Source: Limnomonas spitsbergensis (taxonomy: Eukaryota > Chlorophyta > Chlorophyceae > Chlamydomonadales). From it: DNA of 64,000 nt. The notes below the pieces were generated by a model, which was not told the origin of the DNA, did not search any database, and saw nothing but the letters and a program-made list of their open reading frames with translations. The position numbers and the translations under genes are program-made. Positions 41,047 through 61,267 of the stretch are shown piece by piece. The stretch spans positions 6,510,001 to 6,574,000 of the forward strand of contig JAYJMM010000123.1 in NCBI GenBank assembly GCA_037349105.1. The letters run 5' to 3'. Within the stretch, counting starts at the first letter, position 1, and each line of letters begins with the position of its first letter.

Positions 41047-41409
41047 GCCGTGGGTGTTTACCTTACCTTTTTGATTGATATGTTATCCGGCTTTGCGTAC
41101 TCGTGTGGCATGCTTTTCTTGGTCGAATCGTTTAAAAAGTTTCTTTGGCTACCAAGGCACCATAGTCGCTGGAGTGTGAATAAGTAGAATAAGGTGAGTG
41201 GGTGGTTGTAGGTAGGAAGGTCGTGTGCCTCACAACTAGCAAAATGAGCGCCCTTGATATGTTTGCATACTTTGCTCGGTGGTATACCCAAGTAGAGCAA
41301 GGCCCCTTCAGGGGAAATTCAGTTGCGTTTAGGGGTGGCTGGTGGTGTTAAAAACCACCGGTTTGGATGGGTGGGTCTAGAAGTGGGGCGCGAAGCTGAG
41401 AGATGGTTG

Positions 41410-41489
41410 GCCTCCAAATCCTTAGAGGGTCCTGCCCTGGCGCTTGAGAGCGTAAACTACGTCCAGAGCCGTGACAGTCTTGCGGCGAG
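41410..41489 (-). pseudogene. Histone H4 pseudogene, 3' part
   Basis: The minus strand encodes [21 protein letters not shown], then a stop where H4 has Tyr (TAC to TAA), then GFGG. The expected stop after GFGG is not present. It is separated from the 5' part (50637-50876) by retroelement 2, inserted between the Ala and the first Arg codon of this segment. Two independent lesions lie in this part and its partner, so the gene is dead. Confidence 0.9.
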
Positions 41490-42125
41490 TGTCACAGTAT
41501 ATTACCGTATACGTGACAGAACCGTTTAGACCGCAGTTAGCGGCCTCGGGGACTCCGCAGCTTCTCTGCGGAGTCTACGGATTTGAACTGAGACCTAGAA
41601 ACCCGCTTACGCCGGTTGATTTGACAGATTGTACCGTATTCTGAATTGGGCCTGCCGGGTCCCTGTATCCCGGCAGTTGCCTAGGCTAACTACTTCGTCC
41701 CTTTCTAAAGGACAGACCTCTTATGTAACAAGCTCCGGCCGGCATCCAATGCATGAGGCCTGAGGTGTTCATAACGTCAGTACCTATATCAAGTCAAGAC
41801 TAGCTCCGCCTCAGCTGAACTACCTGGAGACAAGTACCTCAGTAGTGAACCGAGACCCTGCCGAAGAAGAAGTACGCAGTCAATCTCCCGGCTACCTCAC
41901 CGCGTGTTGCGCGGTAAGTGCCCTTAACATAGCCCAGCTGGATCGCGCCCAGACGGCCAGAAGGCCTACGCTACCATACGTCTATTGCTATACATACAAA
42001 TATCCAGCTCTACTGCTTAACTCGCTGAGCACTCGCAGCCAGTGAAGAGTCACTGAGCCTGCCCGTAGGCGTCCGTCACTGCCGTGAGGAAAGAAGTCCG
42101 CCACGGACCTGAAGCGCACATCGCG
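41490..42125 (+). repeat. Repeat A1 of retroelement 2
   Basis: 636 bp with no difference seen from A2 (49758-50393). It keeps the features of element 1's A repeat despite clear divergence: the TGTCAC...GTGACA palindrome, the CTCCGCAG hairpin, a GCGGTAAGT donor-like site near 41909, and the arm complementary to 42126-42149. Confidence 0.88.
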
Positions 42126-42843
42126 TGTCCTTTAGAAAGGGACGAAGTGGATTTAGCCTGATCAGCTTGATTCGCCAATTCCTGCTAAAGGTGCTTGTGC
42201 AGCGGAATTGGAATTTTGTTTGCATGCAAACGACCTTGGACAGCGTTTGAACTGCACTTTGCTGTGGTAATCTCCAGAGAGAGATTGCCAAGTTAAACCC
42301 TGAGAATCGCTGAGCGTGGCAGCTTAGTGTTGAGTCCAGGAGAGGCTTGAAGATCTGGCTGTGGATTTAAACACCCAGCAGATAATTACCTGTGTGACTG
42401 CAGATTGTGATCAGGTGGATCCAATCTTTCATCATTGACAGAAGTGAACTTGTGGATAGAACATCCAAGTTTGAAATCTTGTGGGTGTACCAAAGGATCC
42501 CCGCAGGGACGCAGAGCTGAGCGGACACTACGCAAGAGGCTACATCCACGCAGGGCGTGTGACATCCACGCAGGACGTGAGACATCTAGAAGCAGCCCAG
42601 CCAGCAAGGTGGGAAGAACTGAAAAGGCGAAGGAGGATTCCGCCAGATTGAAATTAGTGAGCAGAAAAGCAGGAAGGCAAGGCCTATCCTGCATATTGCT
42701 GTACCTGCCATCCGATCTTGGCTCGCAAGCCCTCACCAGATTGCAGTAGGAACAAGGGGGCAGAAGCCTAAAGTTAGCAGATCCTGTAGGGGGTGTCGCC
42801 AGCACGCTTGCAGGACCGTGCGGTTCGTAAATTGCCTGTAGGA

Positions 42844-45800
42844 ATGACAGACGTAGATCTAAATCCCGATAGGCACCAGCACCCTGACGCCCAACGGAGA
42901 AGTGGGCGTCTGAGGGGGCTGGAGCCGGGTGTAAACCCGATGGAAGCTAGTGATGAGCTGGCTGCAGAAGCCCTGTTGGTGGCGGCGAAGCTGGCAGGGC
43001 CAGTGGGACCGCCCGCAGGAGACAGCAAGGTGCCAGAACCGGGCCGCGTACCGCCCAGAGAGGCAGGGGCGCAGGCAGACGGCTCAGCACTAGTGTCGCA
43101 CAAAGGGATCAGCCGAGGTGGGCGAGTGCCCCAATCAACCCTGGATATTCCAAGGCAAGGCCTGGAATATGCGCAGTGGTTGAGACAGGGAGGAAGAACC
43201 CCTGAGCTGACATTGGACCCGGCCGTTGAGGTGTCGCAGACCAGTGGCGCAAATCGGGACAGTGGTCCAGAAGGCGCACCAGAGCAGGACTTGCCCAGTG
43301 GGGCAGGGGCCGTGCAACGAGTCAAGAACGAGCCCGATCACGGTGATCAAGGGGCAGGCACCTCGGCAGCCCCAGAGGGGGCAGCAGAGTGCGGAAGAGC
43401 AAGAGACCTAGGCAGTGGGCCAGAATACGCGACGCAGAAGAGGCTAATGAGAGTGGCAAGTGCTGCGCAGTGCGTTAAAAAGGAGAACGGGACGATGCCC
43501 CGTGGTGGAAGTCAGGTGATCAGGAAACCTGCAGATCTGCAGGCGGTGGGTGGAGCACAAGCCGCCACTGCGGAATGGCCCCCAGTAAAAAGGAAGGAGG
43601 ATCTGGCTCAGCCAAGAGGGTGGAACAGGCTAGGGCAGTGGGCCACTGGAGTGTGGAAAAGTGTGTGTGACGCAGAGCAGGCGGGGTTAAGCAGTCTGGC
43701 TGTGCCCCAGCAGCGCGCACCCTTGGAGGCATTAACCAGGTGTATGGAGCAGCCAGGTAATCAGGTGTCCCCCAACGGCTGGTCCATGTTTGACATCCTC
43801 AGCAGTGACAGTGAGCCAAGTCCCAGGCACCTGATCAACTGTATTACGGCAGAGAGTGCCGGCCCACCCAGGCAGGATAGCCCGGTAGCTAGCGAGCAGC
43901 TGCACCTGATCAACTGTGTTCCGATAGGGAATGCTTTTTCACCCAAACCAGTGACCGGTGGCTGCGAGCCACGCCAACTGCAGGTGCAGGCGTCACGGCT
44001 GTGTTTGCAGAAGGAGGCAGTTCCTGTGACACCTGTAGGGATCGGTGGCTCCGAGCCAAGCCAACTGCAGGTGCAGGCGTCACGGCTGTGTTTGCAGAGA
44101 AAGGCAGTTCCTGTGACACCTGTAGGGATCGGTGGCTGTGAGCCAGACCAACTGCAGGTGCAGGCATCACGGCTGTGTTTGCAGAAGGAGGCAGTTCCTC
44201 TGAAAACTGTGGTGGCCGGTGGCTGTGAGCCAGGCCAACTGCAGGTGCAGGCGTCACGGCTGTGTTTGCAGATGGAGGCAGTTCCTGTGACACCTGTAGG
44301 GATCGGTGGCTGTGAGCCAGGTCAACTGCAGGTGCATGCGTCACGGCTGTTTTTGCCGAGGGAGGCAGCCCATGTGACACCTGTGGCGGCCGCTGGCTGT
44401 GAGCCAGGCCAACTGCAGGTGCATGCGTCACGGCTGTGTTTGCAGAGAGAGGCAGTTCATGTGACACCTGTGGTGACCGATGGCCACGAGCCGTGCCAAC
44501 TGCAGGTGCAGGCGTCACGGCTGTGTTTTCAGATGGAGGACGTTCCTGTGACACCTGTGGTGGCCGGTGGCCGTGAGCCAGGCCAACTGCAGTTGCAGGC
44601 GTCACGACGGTGCGTGCAGAGGGAGGCAATTCATGTGACACCTGTAGGGATCGGTGGCTGCGAGCCGGACCAACTGCATCCGTGGGAGCAGAAGCTGACC
44701 CAAAGGGTGGCTGAGGAACCAGTTGGCCCAAGTGAGGTTGAGGACCACGAGCACAGGCAGGCGCCGGTGCTGGTGCAGATGCACCAGCCAGAAGAAGATG
44801 GGCCTGTCACACCACCAGTGCCAGCAGCTCCAGGAGGGGTCCAGGTGCCAATATCAGAACCAGGTGCGGCCCAGCAGGCCAGCAAACAGCTGGAGGCGGC
44901 AGAGAATCCTGAGGGGTCAGAGGAGCAGGGGATCTCCATACCCATGCTGAGGGAAAAGGTGAACTGGTACCAGCAGAAGCTCAAAGGAATGGCCAGGCAG
45001 CTGTGGATGGCCAGGCAGCCAGGGATTGCCTGGCAGATGAGAATGACCAGGCAGCTGAGGATGATGAAGCGTCGCTTGGCAAATAAACTGCAGACGCTGT
45101 TGCCACAAGACAGGGCAGCTGACAGTGACGTGGATGAAGCTAGGAGCAGCAGGTCTCCGGTGCCAGCACCCGTGAACAACAGCAGCAGCAGGAATGTGTG
45201 CCTGGTAGCATTCCCTGCTGCGGTGCCTGCAGATGTGGAGCTGGCCAGGCTCTGGGAGGATTGCGCAACAGGTGACCGTCAGCAGCAGATGGACACCCGC
45301 AATGCCATGCGTCAGGCCATGAGGTATTACCCCGGAAGAGTATGCATGTTCTGCGGGTTCGAGTGCGAGCACAGCGACAGTGCATGTGAGCACCTCATGG
45401 ATGCCAACATCCAGAGGGGGCTGGAGCCGGGTGAGGACCCGGCTGAGGCCAGTGATGCAGAGATCAAGCGCGAGGGAGCTGAGATCAAGCCTGCTGTGAC
45501 CAGGCAGGCCCCGCAGAGCAGCAAAGAACCACAGGAAAAGTCAGCTGTACCGGTGGGAAAGCCGTGGGCTGACCTAATATCTGAGGAAGAGCTGCCTGAT
45601 CCGATACAAGAAGAGAAGGGGCGGCAGCCAGTGACAGGGCTGCGCCCAAGGCAGCCAATGCGACCACGCAGGGTGCCGGTTCAAAGAGGGGCGGGATCCA
45701 CAGTTTACGGGACGCCGCTGTCCAAGTTTACGCCCAGTGTGGGCAGACCTGTGCAGACACCCAAGGAGGGATCTAGCAGCCAGATGCGAGCAGGCGGCGG

Positions 45801-48267
45801 CCACAAGGAAATCCTGCGCGGATTTTATCAAGGTACAGCACAGGCGCAGGATACCAGACCTAGAGAGCCAGAGCGCTCCGGGACTGGGGGAGTAGTGTGC
45901 GGCAATGAGGAGTCAGAAGGACCGATCGGTTGGGCAGGAATTTTGCAGTGGGCAACAGACCTGTGGAAGCAAGTTTGCTCCAGGACGTTCTTGCATTTCC
46001 AGGACCAGGTCACAGCCATTGAGGAGTTCAAGGCCCATCATCTGAGGGGATGGGCAACAAAGGCCATGCTGGGTATCCCCCACACATGGCAGGACAGGGC
46101 GACGCTGTTAAGCGCCCTTGGACAGGTATCCAAGGGAAGGGCTGGACGCGAAGCAGCCCTGGCTGTTAAGGCCTTCGCAGATGAGTGGTGCAATGAGGTA
46201 ACAGGAAATCAGGTGGAACCGGGATCCGAGCCAGAAGATGAGGAGGACCAGGCATGGGAAGGATTTAAAACAGCGGGGCAGCGGCCTGAGGAGCTCAGGG
46301 AAGTCCAAAGGTGGCAGCAGCAAGCAAGAACCGCGCCAACCCCAACACTCAGATCGGAGGTTTTTGAGGTCAGCAGCGAGCCAAGCCTCAGGGGGCGGCC
46401 AAGGGGCAGGGAAGAGCCCAGGGCCAGTAGCCCAGCCGCCAGCGAAAGGGCGGAGTTGACTAGCCGATCGCTGGCCAGGATGGCTGAGCAAGGCGTAGCA
46501 ACGCGCAGAGCAAACAGGCAAGAGTCTTATGCACTCCTGCGCATAATCGAGGACAAAGAGAACACAGGCCAGGAAACCCAGGTGGATTACATCGAGAAGT
46601 TCCTGAGGAAAAGGCAAGAGGGCGCAGCAAGAGGAACACAACAGGACGAGCCTGCAGGCAGTGTGCGCAGCAGTGGACCAAGAAGGCAGGAAACCAGAGG
46701 GGAAACGCAATCTGATTCCTACGTCAGGAATTACACAGGAGGGAAACAGCCAAGCTGGCAGAGCCAGAAGCCGCCCAGGGGGCAGGCAGACGGCAGGGAA
46801 CAGCCAAACTGGCAGAGCCAGGAGCCGCCCAGGGGGCCGGCAGAATACGGCAGGAGGACACAGCCAGGCGAGCCAAGCCAGAAGCCGCCCAGGGGGCAGG
46901 CAGAATCCGGCAGAGGATCACAGCCTCGGGAATCTGGCCCAGAGGAGAGAAAAAGCAGAGATGAGGCTGATCAGCCGCCACCCGAGAGGAGCAGAGGCTC
47001 CGCGAGCGGGGCCGGCAGACAGTCGTCCGGGGGCGGACAAGCCCAGGATGGGGCTGGCCGCAGAAACAGCCAGTACCAGCGCAGTCGCAGCCCATCAGGG
47101 GGCGACAGTAGCGGACCTGGATCAGACTCCAGTTTAGACGAGTCGGGGTCCGGTGGAGCGGACAGGCGCGGGCCAAGGGCCAGGCGGGAGTCCAGCGACC
47201 AGGAAATGAAGAGGCTCGATAGGGAGCAGGCAAGGGTGAATATGCAGCTGCTGCAGCAGATGGTCCTGCAGCTGGCAGGGGTGGCCAAATATACCAAAAT
47301 CCCAGCTATCCAAGGCAACGTGCCGGTGTTGGATATGTCACACCCGGGCGCGGTTGCAGCCAAGAAATATTGCCAAGCGTGTGGCTATTGGGGATCACAC
47401 AACAGACTGGCGCTGTCGGATGAACCACCGGCGCTGGCCGTGGTGGCAGGGGAAATTGTTGGATCCTGCCAGTCACCCTCGGCCATGGCCATGCTCGTGC
47501 GATCCCTGGCCAGGTTGTGGAACAACAAGCCTGCCAGTGTGGGGCCGTTGATGGTGGCCATCAGGGCAGCGCCCCATGCAGGGGACAGGGCCACCAAGGA
47601 GGTGGAAAGGATCAGGGGGCAGTGGGCCGCTCCAGCAGAGGAGCAGTGCTGTGCGGTTTCCCTGCTTACCCTGTGGATCAGGGTGGTAAAGGAGGAGGTG
47701 GGGAAGCCGACCTCGGATGAGAGATCCGCGATCACCAACCTCAAGCTGGGAGTCAAAACAACCTTGGATCCAGAGGTCAAGCCAGAGGAGACAGTGGAGG
47801 CGTTTGCGCACAGAGTACTGTCCACAGCAGAGCTGCTGCAGATCTCGAGGGATGCAGTGGACTACTTTGGCAGAAGGCACTCGGTCTCGCACATGTTCTA
47901 TGAGGGGCTGCCAGTGGCCACCAGGGTCAAGCTGAGCAAGTTCGTGATCACTGTGCCAGGGTACTTGTGCATGACCGATGAGGAGCAGATCACTGTGCTG
48001 ACGCAGCAGGTGGTGCTGTGGGAGAAGTTCGCCCTGGAAATGGGGGACCTGATGGTCACAGATCACAGGCCTACGGCAGAAGAGGAGAATGAGATGGAAG
48101 AGGCAGAAGAGGAGTATGAGATGGAAGAGGAGGAAGAGGCGGATGAGGAGGAGGAGGCGCGAGAGGCTTCTTGGAGGGAGAGACTTTTTGGAGAAAGATA
48201 TTCCTTGGATAAAGAGAAGCCAATGTCACCCAGCGAGCGGTCCATAGATGGGCCAAGGTGGCGCTAG
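42844..48267 (+). CDS. Gag-like ORF of retroelement 2
   Basis: 1807 codons from the first ATG. The N-terminal 150 residues and the segment from about residue 890 onward match ORF1 of element 1, including CQACGYWGSHNR and FALEMGDL. Between them is an extra region with about eight and a half copies of a 29-residue unit (GGCEPGQLQVQASRLCLQ and following, 43957-44700) and a Met/Arg/Gln-rich helical stretch (about 44970-45100). A possible zinc-binding cluster (CMFCGFECEHSDSACEH) follows. The C-terminus is replaced by a short, strongly acidic tail. The intact frame suggests Gag function is under selection or very recently active. Confidence 0.78.
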   Translation: MTDVDLNPDRHQHPDAQRRSGRLRGLEPGVNPMEASDELAAEALLVAAKLAGPVGPPAGDSKVPEPGRVPPREAGAQADGSALVSHKGISRGGRVPQSTLDIPRQGLEYAQWLRQGGRTPELTLDPAVEVSQTSGANRDSGPEGAPEQDLPSGAGAVQRVKNEPDHGDQGAGTSAAPEGAAECGRARDLGSGPEYATQKRLMRVASAAQCVKKENGTMPRGGSQVIRKPADLQAVGGAQAATAEWPPVKRKEDLAQPRGWNRLGQWATGVWKSVCDAEQAGLSSLAVPQQRAPLEALTRCMEQPGNQVSPNGWSMFDILSSDSEPSPRHLINCITAESAGPPRQDSPVASEQLHLINCVPIGNAFSPKPVTGGCEPRQLQVQASRLCLQKEAVPVTPVGIGGSEPSQLQVQASRLCLQRKAVPVTPVGIGGCEPDQLQVQASRLCLQKEAVPLKTVVAGGCEPGQLQVQASRLCLQMEAVPVTPVGIGGCEPGQLQVHASRLFLPREAAHVTPVAAAGCEPGQLQVHASRLCLQREAVHVTPVVTDGHEPCQLQVQASRLCFQMEDVPVTPVVAGGREPGQLQLQASRRCVQREAIHVTPVGIGGCEPDQLHPWEQKLTQRVAEEPVGPSEVEDHEHRQAPVLVQMHQPEEDGPVTPPVPAAPGGVQVPISEPGAAQQASKQLEAAENPEGSEEQGISIPMLREKVNWYQQKLKGMARQLWMARQPGIAWQMRMTRQLRMMKRRLANKLQTLLPQDRAADSDVDEARSSRSPVPAPVNNSSSRNVCLVAFPAAVPADVELARLWEDCATGDRQQQMDTRNAMRQAMRYYPGRVCMFCGFECEHSDSACEHLMDANIQRGLEPGEDPAEASDAEIKREGAEIKPAVTRQAPQSSKEPQEKSAVPVGKPWADLISEEELPDPIQEEKGRQPVTGLRPRQPMRPRRVPVQRGAGSTVYGTPLSKFTPSVGRPVQTPKEGSSSQMRAGGGHKEILRGFYQGTAQAQDTRPREPERSGTGGVVCGNEESEGPIGWAGILQWATDLWKQVCSRTFLHFQDQVTAIEEFKAHHLRGWATKAMLGIPHTWQDRATLLSALGQVSKGRAGREAALAVKAFADEWCNEVTGNQVEPGSEPEDEEDQAWEGFKTAGQRPEELREVQRWQQQARTAPTPTLRSEVFEVSSEPSLRGRPRGREEPRASSPAASERAELTSRSLARMAEQGVATRRANRQESYALLRIIEDKENTGQETQVDYIEKFLRKRQEGAARGTQQDEPAGSVRSSGPRRQETRGETQSDSYVRNYTGGKQPSWQSQKPPRGQADGREQPNWQSQEPPRGPAEYGRRTQPGEPSQKPPRGQAESGRGSQPRESGPEERKSRDEADQPPPERSRGSASGAGRQSSGGGQAQDGAGRRNSQYQRSRSPSGGDSSGPGSDSSLDESGSGGADRRGPRARRESSDQEMKRLDREQARVNMQLLQQMVLQLAGVAKYTKIPAIQGNVPVLDMSHPGAVAAKKYCQACGYWGSHNRLALSDEPPALAVVAGEIVGSCQSPSAMAMLVRSLARLWNNKPASVGPLMVAIRAAPHAGDRATKEVERIRGQWAAPAEEQCCAVSLLTLWIRVVKEEVGKPTSDERSAITNLKLGVKTTLDPEVKPEETVEAFAHRVLSTAELLQISRDAVDYFGRRHSVSHMFYEGLPVATRVKLSKFVITVPGYLCMTDEEQITVLTQQVVLWEKFALEMGDLMVTDHRPTAEEENEMEEAEEEYEMEEEEEADEEEEAREASWRERLFGERYSLDKEKPMSPSERSIDGPRWR
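43957..44700 (+). repeat. 87-bp in-frame tandem repeat in the Gag ORF
   Basis: About 8.5 copies of an 87-bp unit (29 codons), each containing caactgcaggtgcaggcgtc or a close variant. The repeats keep the frame open and are absent from element 1. Confidence 0.85.
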
Positions 48268-48915
48268 GCTTCCAACAAAGAGGAGGAGTCAGCCCTTGCG
48301 GAGCTTACCGAGACCTGAGGCCAAGCCCAGTGCGGCAAGGCCGCTGAGCACGTGACGTTACCCACGCCGTAACTGGCAAGGAGCGGGCAGGCGCCTACAG
48401 AGCAGAAAATGCAGACGCAGAGCGGCTTGTCCTAGTACCCGGCAGGCAGTGGGCCGGCAGCCAGCGGACCGAAGACGGAAGATGCAGGATTGGAGTTAAA
48501 GCTATCGCAGCAACATAGTGAAAATTTGTTTCTCAAACACCGTAGCAGCAAGGCTACGGTAGTACATATGTTATGAAGATGATGAGCGAGGAGAATTAGT
48601 CAACTCGGGCGATGATAACACAGCAGGGGGCGGATCACGCTGCTACGGCGCACATTTCCTGTGGCCATTGAAGACCAGGCGGCTATGGCGCAGTGGGGCG
48701 AGAGCAGCGGTTGTTCTTAGCTTGACCTGATAACTTTGAAAATTTCTCTGTTTGCTAGCCAGTAGTGGGCTGAACAGCCTGGATTTGTAGGATTCTGCGC
48801 ATTGCGCTTCAGCTGAGACTCGGTGGATTTTTTTAATTCTGATTGAAGAAGGCCTGAACCAGGCAGATTTGCTGAGACGATTTGAGCTTCTACGTACATA
48901 TTTTCCAGAAGTTTA

Positions 48916-49509
48916 AAGATTCTGATTTCTCATGACTTCTGATGGTTTCTGATGGTTTCTGATGATTTCTGATGGTTTCTGATGGTTGCTGAGGGTTTCT
49001 GATGGGTTCTGACCCTTTATTGCCTGCAACCAAGCATGACACTGGTGACGGTACCGGATTCTGTGTGCCCCGATCAGGCCGGAGAGAGGTCAGGGTCCCA
49101 GAACCGTGGGTGGACCTAGGGTCCGCCACGGGTTTCAGTGAATTTTTTCTTTGATGAATTTCCTTGTGTGGATGTCCTGCAGCAAATTTCCTGCAGTGGA
49201 TTTTCTTCAGGGGTTTTTTTTTTTTACCAACTGGCTGGATTGCAGTCAGATGTTTAGGAGGCTTCAGTGTTAGGGAACTGATAAGTTCTGGGCGTACAGA
49301 TTTTGCTTTGAAAACAGCCTGAACCAGGCTGATGTGTGTATATAGCCTGAACCAGGCAGATGCGGGGGACGGCCTGAACCAGGCAGATTTGCTTTGATAT
49401 TTTGATCTTCTGAGGTGTATATATTGCCAGAAGTTTCTTTCTTTCAGTACCGACCCCTTTTTCCGGCTCCCAGCGCATGCCCTTTAGGCTTAACGCTGAG
49501 GAGCGGGGG
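48916..49509 (+). other. Rearranged 3' non-coding region of retroelement 2
   Basis: Includes a run of tttctgatgg units (48920-49010) and three partial copies of the cctgaaccaggcagat segment, absent or single in element 1. It ends in a purine-rich gaggagcgggggg next to B1. Confidence 0.6.
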
Positions 49510-49755
49510 GCGAGTGAAGTAGTAGGGGCGGTACCCACAAGACAGGGACACCCAGACATTACCCCTAGGCAGAGAGACTTCCTGCTAGGGCCGAACCTTA
49601 CAGTAGCCAGTTAACAGCTCTTGTCTGAAGTACAAGGAGTCTGTGTGTACGGTAATGTACCGTGTTTATGAGTAGAAGGACACTTCTCTAAGGCGCCTTT
49701 ACCGGAGATTCCGGAGTTTACCATATTGGCACGTTTACTGCTTTATGGTGCGACA
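49510..49755 (+). repeat. Repeat B1 of retroelement 2
   Basis: 246 bp with no difference seen from B2. It ends GCGACA, then gc, then A2. Confidence 0.85.
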
Positions 49756-49757
49756 GC

Positions 49758-50390
49758 TGTCACAGTATATTACCGTATACGTGACAGAACCGTTTAGACC
49801 GCAGTTAGCGGCCTCGGGGACTCCGCAGCTTCTCTGCGGAGTCTACGGATTTGAACTGAGACCTAGAAACCCGCTTACGCCGGTTGATTTGACAGATTGT
49901 ACCGTATTCTGAATTGGGCCTGCCGGGTCCCTGTATCCCGGCAGTTGCCTAGGCTAACTACTTCGTCCCTTTCTAAAGGACAGACCTCTTATGTAACAAG
50001 CTCCGGCCGGCATCCAATGCATGAGGCCTGAGGTGTTCATAACGTCAGTACCTATATCAAGTCAAGACTAGCTCCGCCTCAGCTGAACTACCTGGAGACA
50101 AGTACCTCAGTAGTGAACCGAGACCCTGCCGAAGAAGAAGTACGCAGTCAATCTCCCGGCTACCTCACCGCGTGTTGCGCGGTAAGTGCCCTTAACATAG
50201 CCCAGCTGGATCGCGCCCAGACGGCCAGAAGGCCTACGCTACCATACGTCTATTGCTATACATACAAATATCCAGCTCTACTGCTTAACTCGCTGAGCAC
50301 TCGCAGCCAGTGAAGAGTCACTGAGCCTGCCCGTAGGCGTCCGTCACTGCCGTGAGGAAAGAAGTCCGCCACGGACCTGAAGCGCACATC

Positions 50391-50393
<3 letters not shown>
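49758..50393 (+). repeat. Repeat A2 of retroelement 2
   Basis: 636-bp second copy of A, with no difference seen from A1 and directly joined to B2. Confidence 0.88.
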
Positions 50394-52817
<2,424 letters not shown>

Positions 52818-54757
52818 GTCCCCCTTGCCCAGCTCCATAAACCAAACCGGTGTTTTTCAATACCACCAACTTACGACACAACTGTCCATGCAGTGCTTCC
52901 ATGTGCACGTGGACCTCTTTTATCTTAGGGTACATGTGTAGCAAAAGGGAGGCAGAAAACTAGAGCTATGGCTTTCTCCTGAACAATCTACTATACAGGT
53001 TCCCCCCTTCCATGGACTCAGGGCGCGGCCCATTTTCAAGCCATGCGTGAGATATAACCATATTGATAGCCAAAGGTTCTTTCCCATCCAATCGTGGCAG
53101 CAAACAGTTGACGAAACATACCCGATAACCCTGGACAAATTTGGACTTCTGGACTCGGCTTCAGGGACACCGTTGGAAAAGGAAAAAATAGCTTATCGGC
53201 ACTAGCTCAACCCTCCCTAGAAATAGGATCTATCCGTTTCATTTTTATGCCGTATTGCCATTCCTATCTGTTGTATGCTTGACTGGTATGAATTTTATGT
53301 GGCTGACAACAGCTCGCTTGCAACCGTGCATGGTAAACGAAGAGGGGTCGAAAATGCCACACGATCTTCTCTCACAGATCGCCGGGTTCCGTGTTCCTGC
53401 GCCCCTCATCTAGAAGGGGGCATGGCTGCACCATGGTCATGGCTGTCATGGCAACTGGAATTGAGCATAGTCATCCCTACCAGCCCCAAGCGGCCGAGCA
53501 CTCAGCATGGCCCAGCAGGTATGCACTTTTCTAGACTTGCAACCCGTCGCAACGCTTGCAACTGGGAATGATCATCCTCCTTCAGATAAGCACACATGCG
53601 CTCTGCACTGTCACTGAAGACGCCGCTACGATTCCTCCTACTAGCGGGGCTTGTCACAATGTTCCCGTTAATGATGTGCAGATGTGTCCCCACCCTCCTG
53701 CGCAAGCACTCCCACTTCAATGTCGATGGTGGTGTGAGTAGTTCGAGTCATTTTAAGTGCCCTTAACTGCTTTCTAATTGTTGGGGCATGCCCCAACCTT
53801 CCTTTTCACTGGACCGTATCCCCACTGTTGACCTCCCCTATGGGTATCCCCACGCCATGGTCATAGTTGGCTCCCCCACTGCAGGGTATCCCATGCCTAG
53901 TCCCGCGGGTGGATATCCTCACACAAGACCTCCCATCCATGGACACCCCGCTGCTGTGGCCCCCGGATGGGTATCCCCACTGAAGGTCTCCCAAGCATTT
54001 GCACCCATTGCCATGTGCGCCAGAAGTTTTGGAAATAATGGTACCAGCAAAAACTGTTCTGGCTCCATGCCGAGGCCGTCCTCAACTACATAAATAAGCC
54101 AGCCAGTCTGATGGCAGAAGGCTCGTCAAGAAGTGCTACTTCATGCCTGGCCCATGCCTAAACCTTTGACTGCCTCAGTGACTGCTTGTGAGCAACTAGC
54201 CTACTCACACTCACTGACGAAGTAGAGGGCCACCTTCTTGAGGACCCACAAATCAGGTCCATGAGCATGAGGGGAGGGACACGAATTCCTATCAAGTGGG
54301 CCAGGAGCATCAACAGTTGAAAGCCACAAGGCCCCTAGTGAGTGTCAGGATGCAAAGATGATGGCAGAGAAAACCTGATGCTTTTCGGAAATCCCCAGGA
54401 GGAGAGGAAGCGAGCATTTCCCCAGAAGGAGAGGAGCGAGCATTTCTCCACAGTGCTCGCTAGGCTACCGTATCTCGAATCTGTTCCAACAACGAGAGCA
54501 AAGAATGAAAGAAAGAAAACGCATGAGCGTGGCTTGAGGAAACGTCTATGTGAGCGTGCAAGTGAAGTCGCAGCCTGTCCAAGCCTGCAGATCTCGCTAT
54601 CAATAATTTCATTAACGCATATATAATATAGACTTCAATCTTTGCATATGTTTCATGCGCACTGAGACATTTCTAGGATCAGTGGGCTTGCCAGACCATC
54701 ATTACAGGGGACAGGGCCTACATTTTCTCTCTTTCAGAAAGGCGCCTGTGACCCAGG
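52818..54757. other. Intergenic region between the histone pair and RPS3
   Basis: No supported gene. 53780-54000 has weak repeats of gggtatccccac and ctccc(at). 54340-54600 is A/G-rich upstream of RPS3. A repeated ggcccagcaggtatgcactt motif near 53508 recurs at about 60853. Confidence 0.5.
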
Positions 54758-60723
<5,966 letters not shown>

Positions 60724-61025
60724 AATATATTGCTCTAGCCGAAAGATGACGCGCAGCACGACTGTGATGTAAAGTGGCTGGGTTGACTTGGTGCGGCATC
60801 CTCATGCCCTGCTGGGCGTCTCATGATCTCGCATCTCACCAGAGTTCAGCAGGGCCCAGCGGGTATGCACTGTTCTAAACTAGCAGAACTCGAGCAAGTT
60901 TTGTTTAAGCCGTGCTTCCACATGCCCAGGAGTCGGTTACCTCAAACAGACCGACAGACCTGAAAGAGGAAATAGGGAGGTATACGACCCTGATTCCGCT
61001 CAGTCCAGTGTAGAGTCCACCACAA

Positions 61026-61100
61026 TAGTCAATGACGTTACACCTCTGGGCCTTGCCCCCCAAAAATGACCGCGTGGGTGCAGTTCGATAATTGGTAAAG
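61026..61100 (+). repeat. Short dispersed repeat copy (plus)
   Basis: gtcaatgacgttacacctct, gggccttgccccccaaaaat and gaccgcgtgggtgcag: family core with a changed middle. Confidence 0.6.
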
Positions 61101-61267
61101 TAACAAAAAGACCGGTTAGTGTGTCAGGAATAAGGGGATTAACAGTCAAGGGACACAAAAGGCTGGTAAGAAGGTCAGTTTATGTAGGTCCCAGCCTCCT
61201 AAACGTCTACGCCTCATTGATACCTACCACACCCTCCACAAAAGTGCAGAGACAAGATCTGGCGCGC

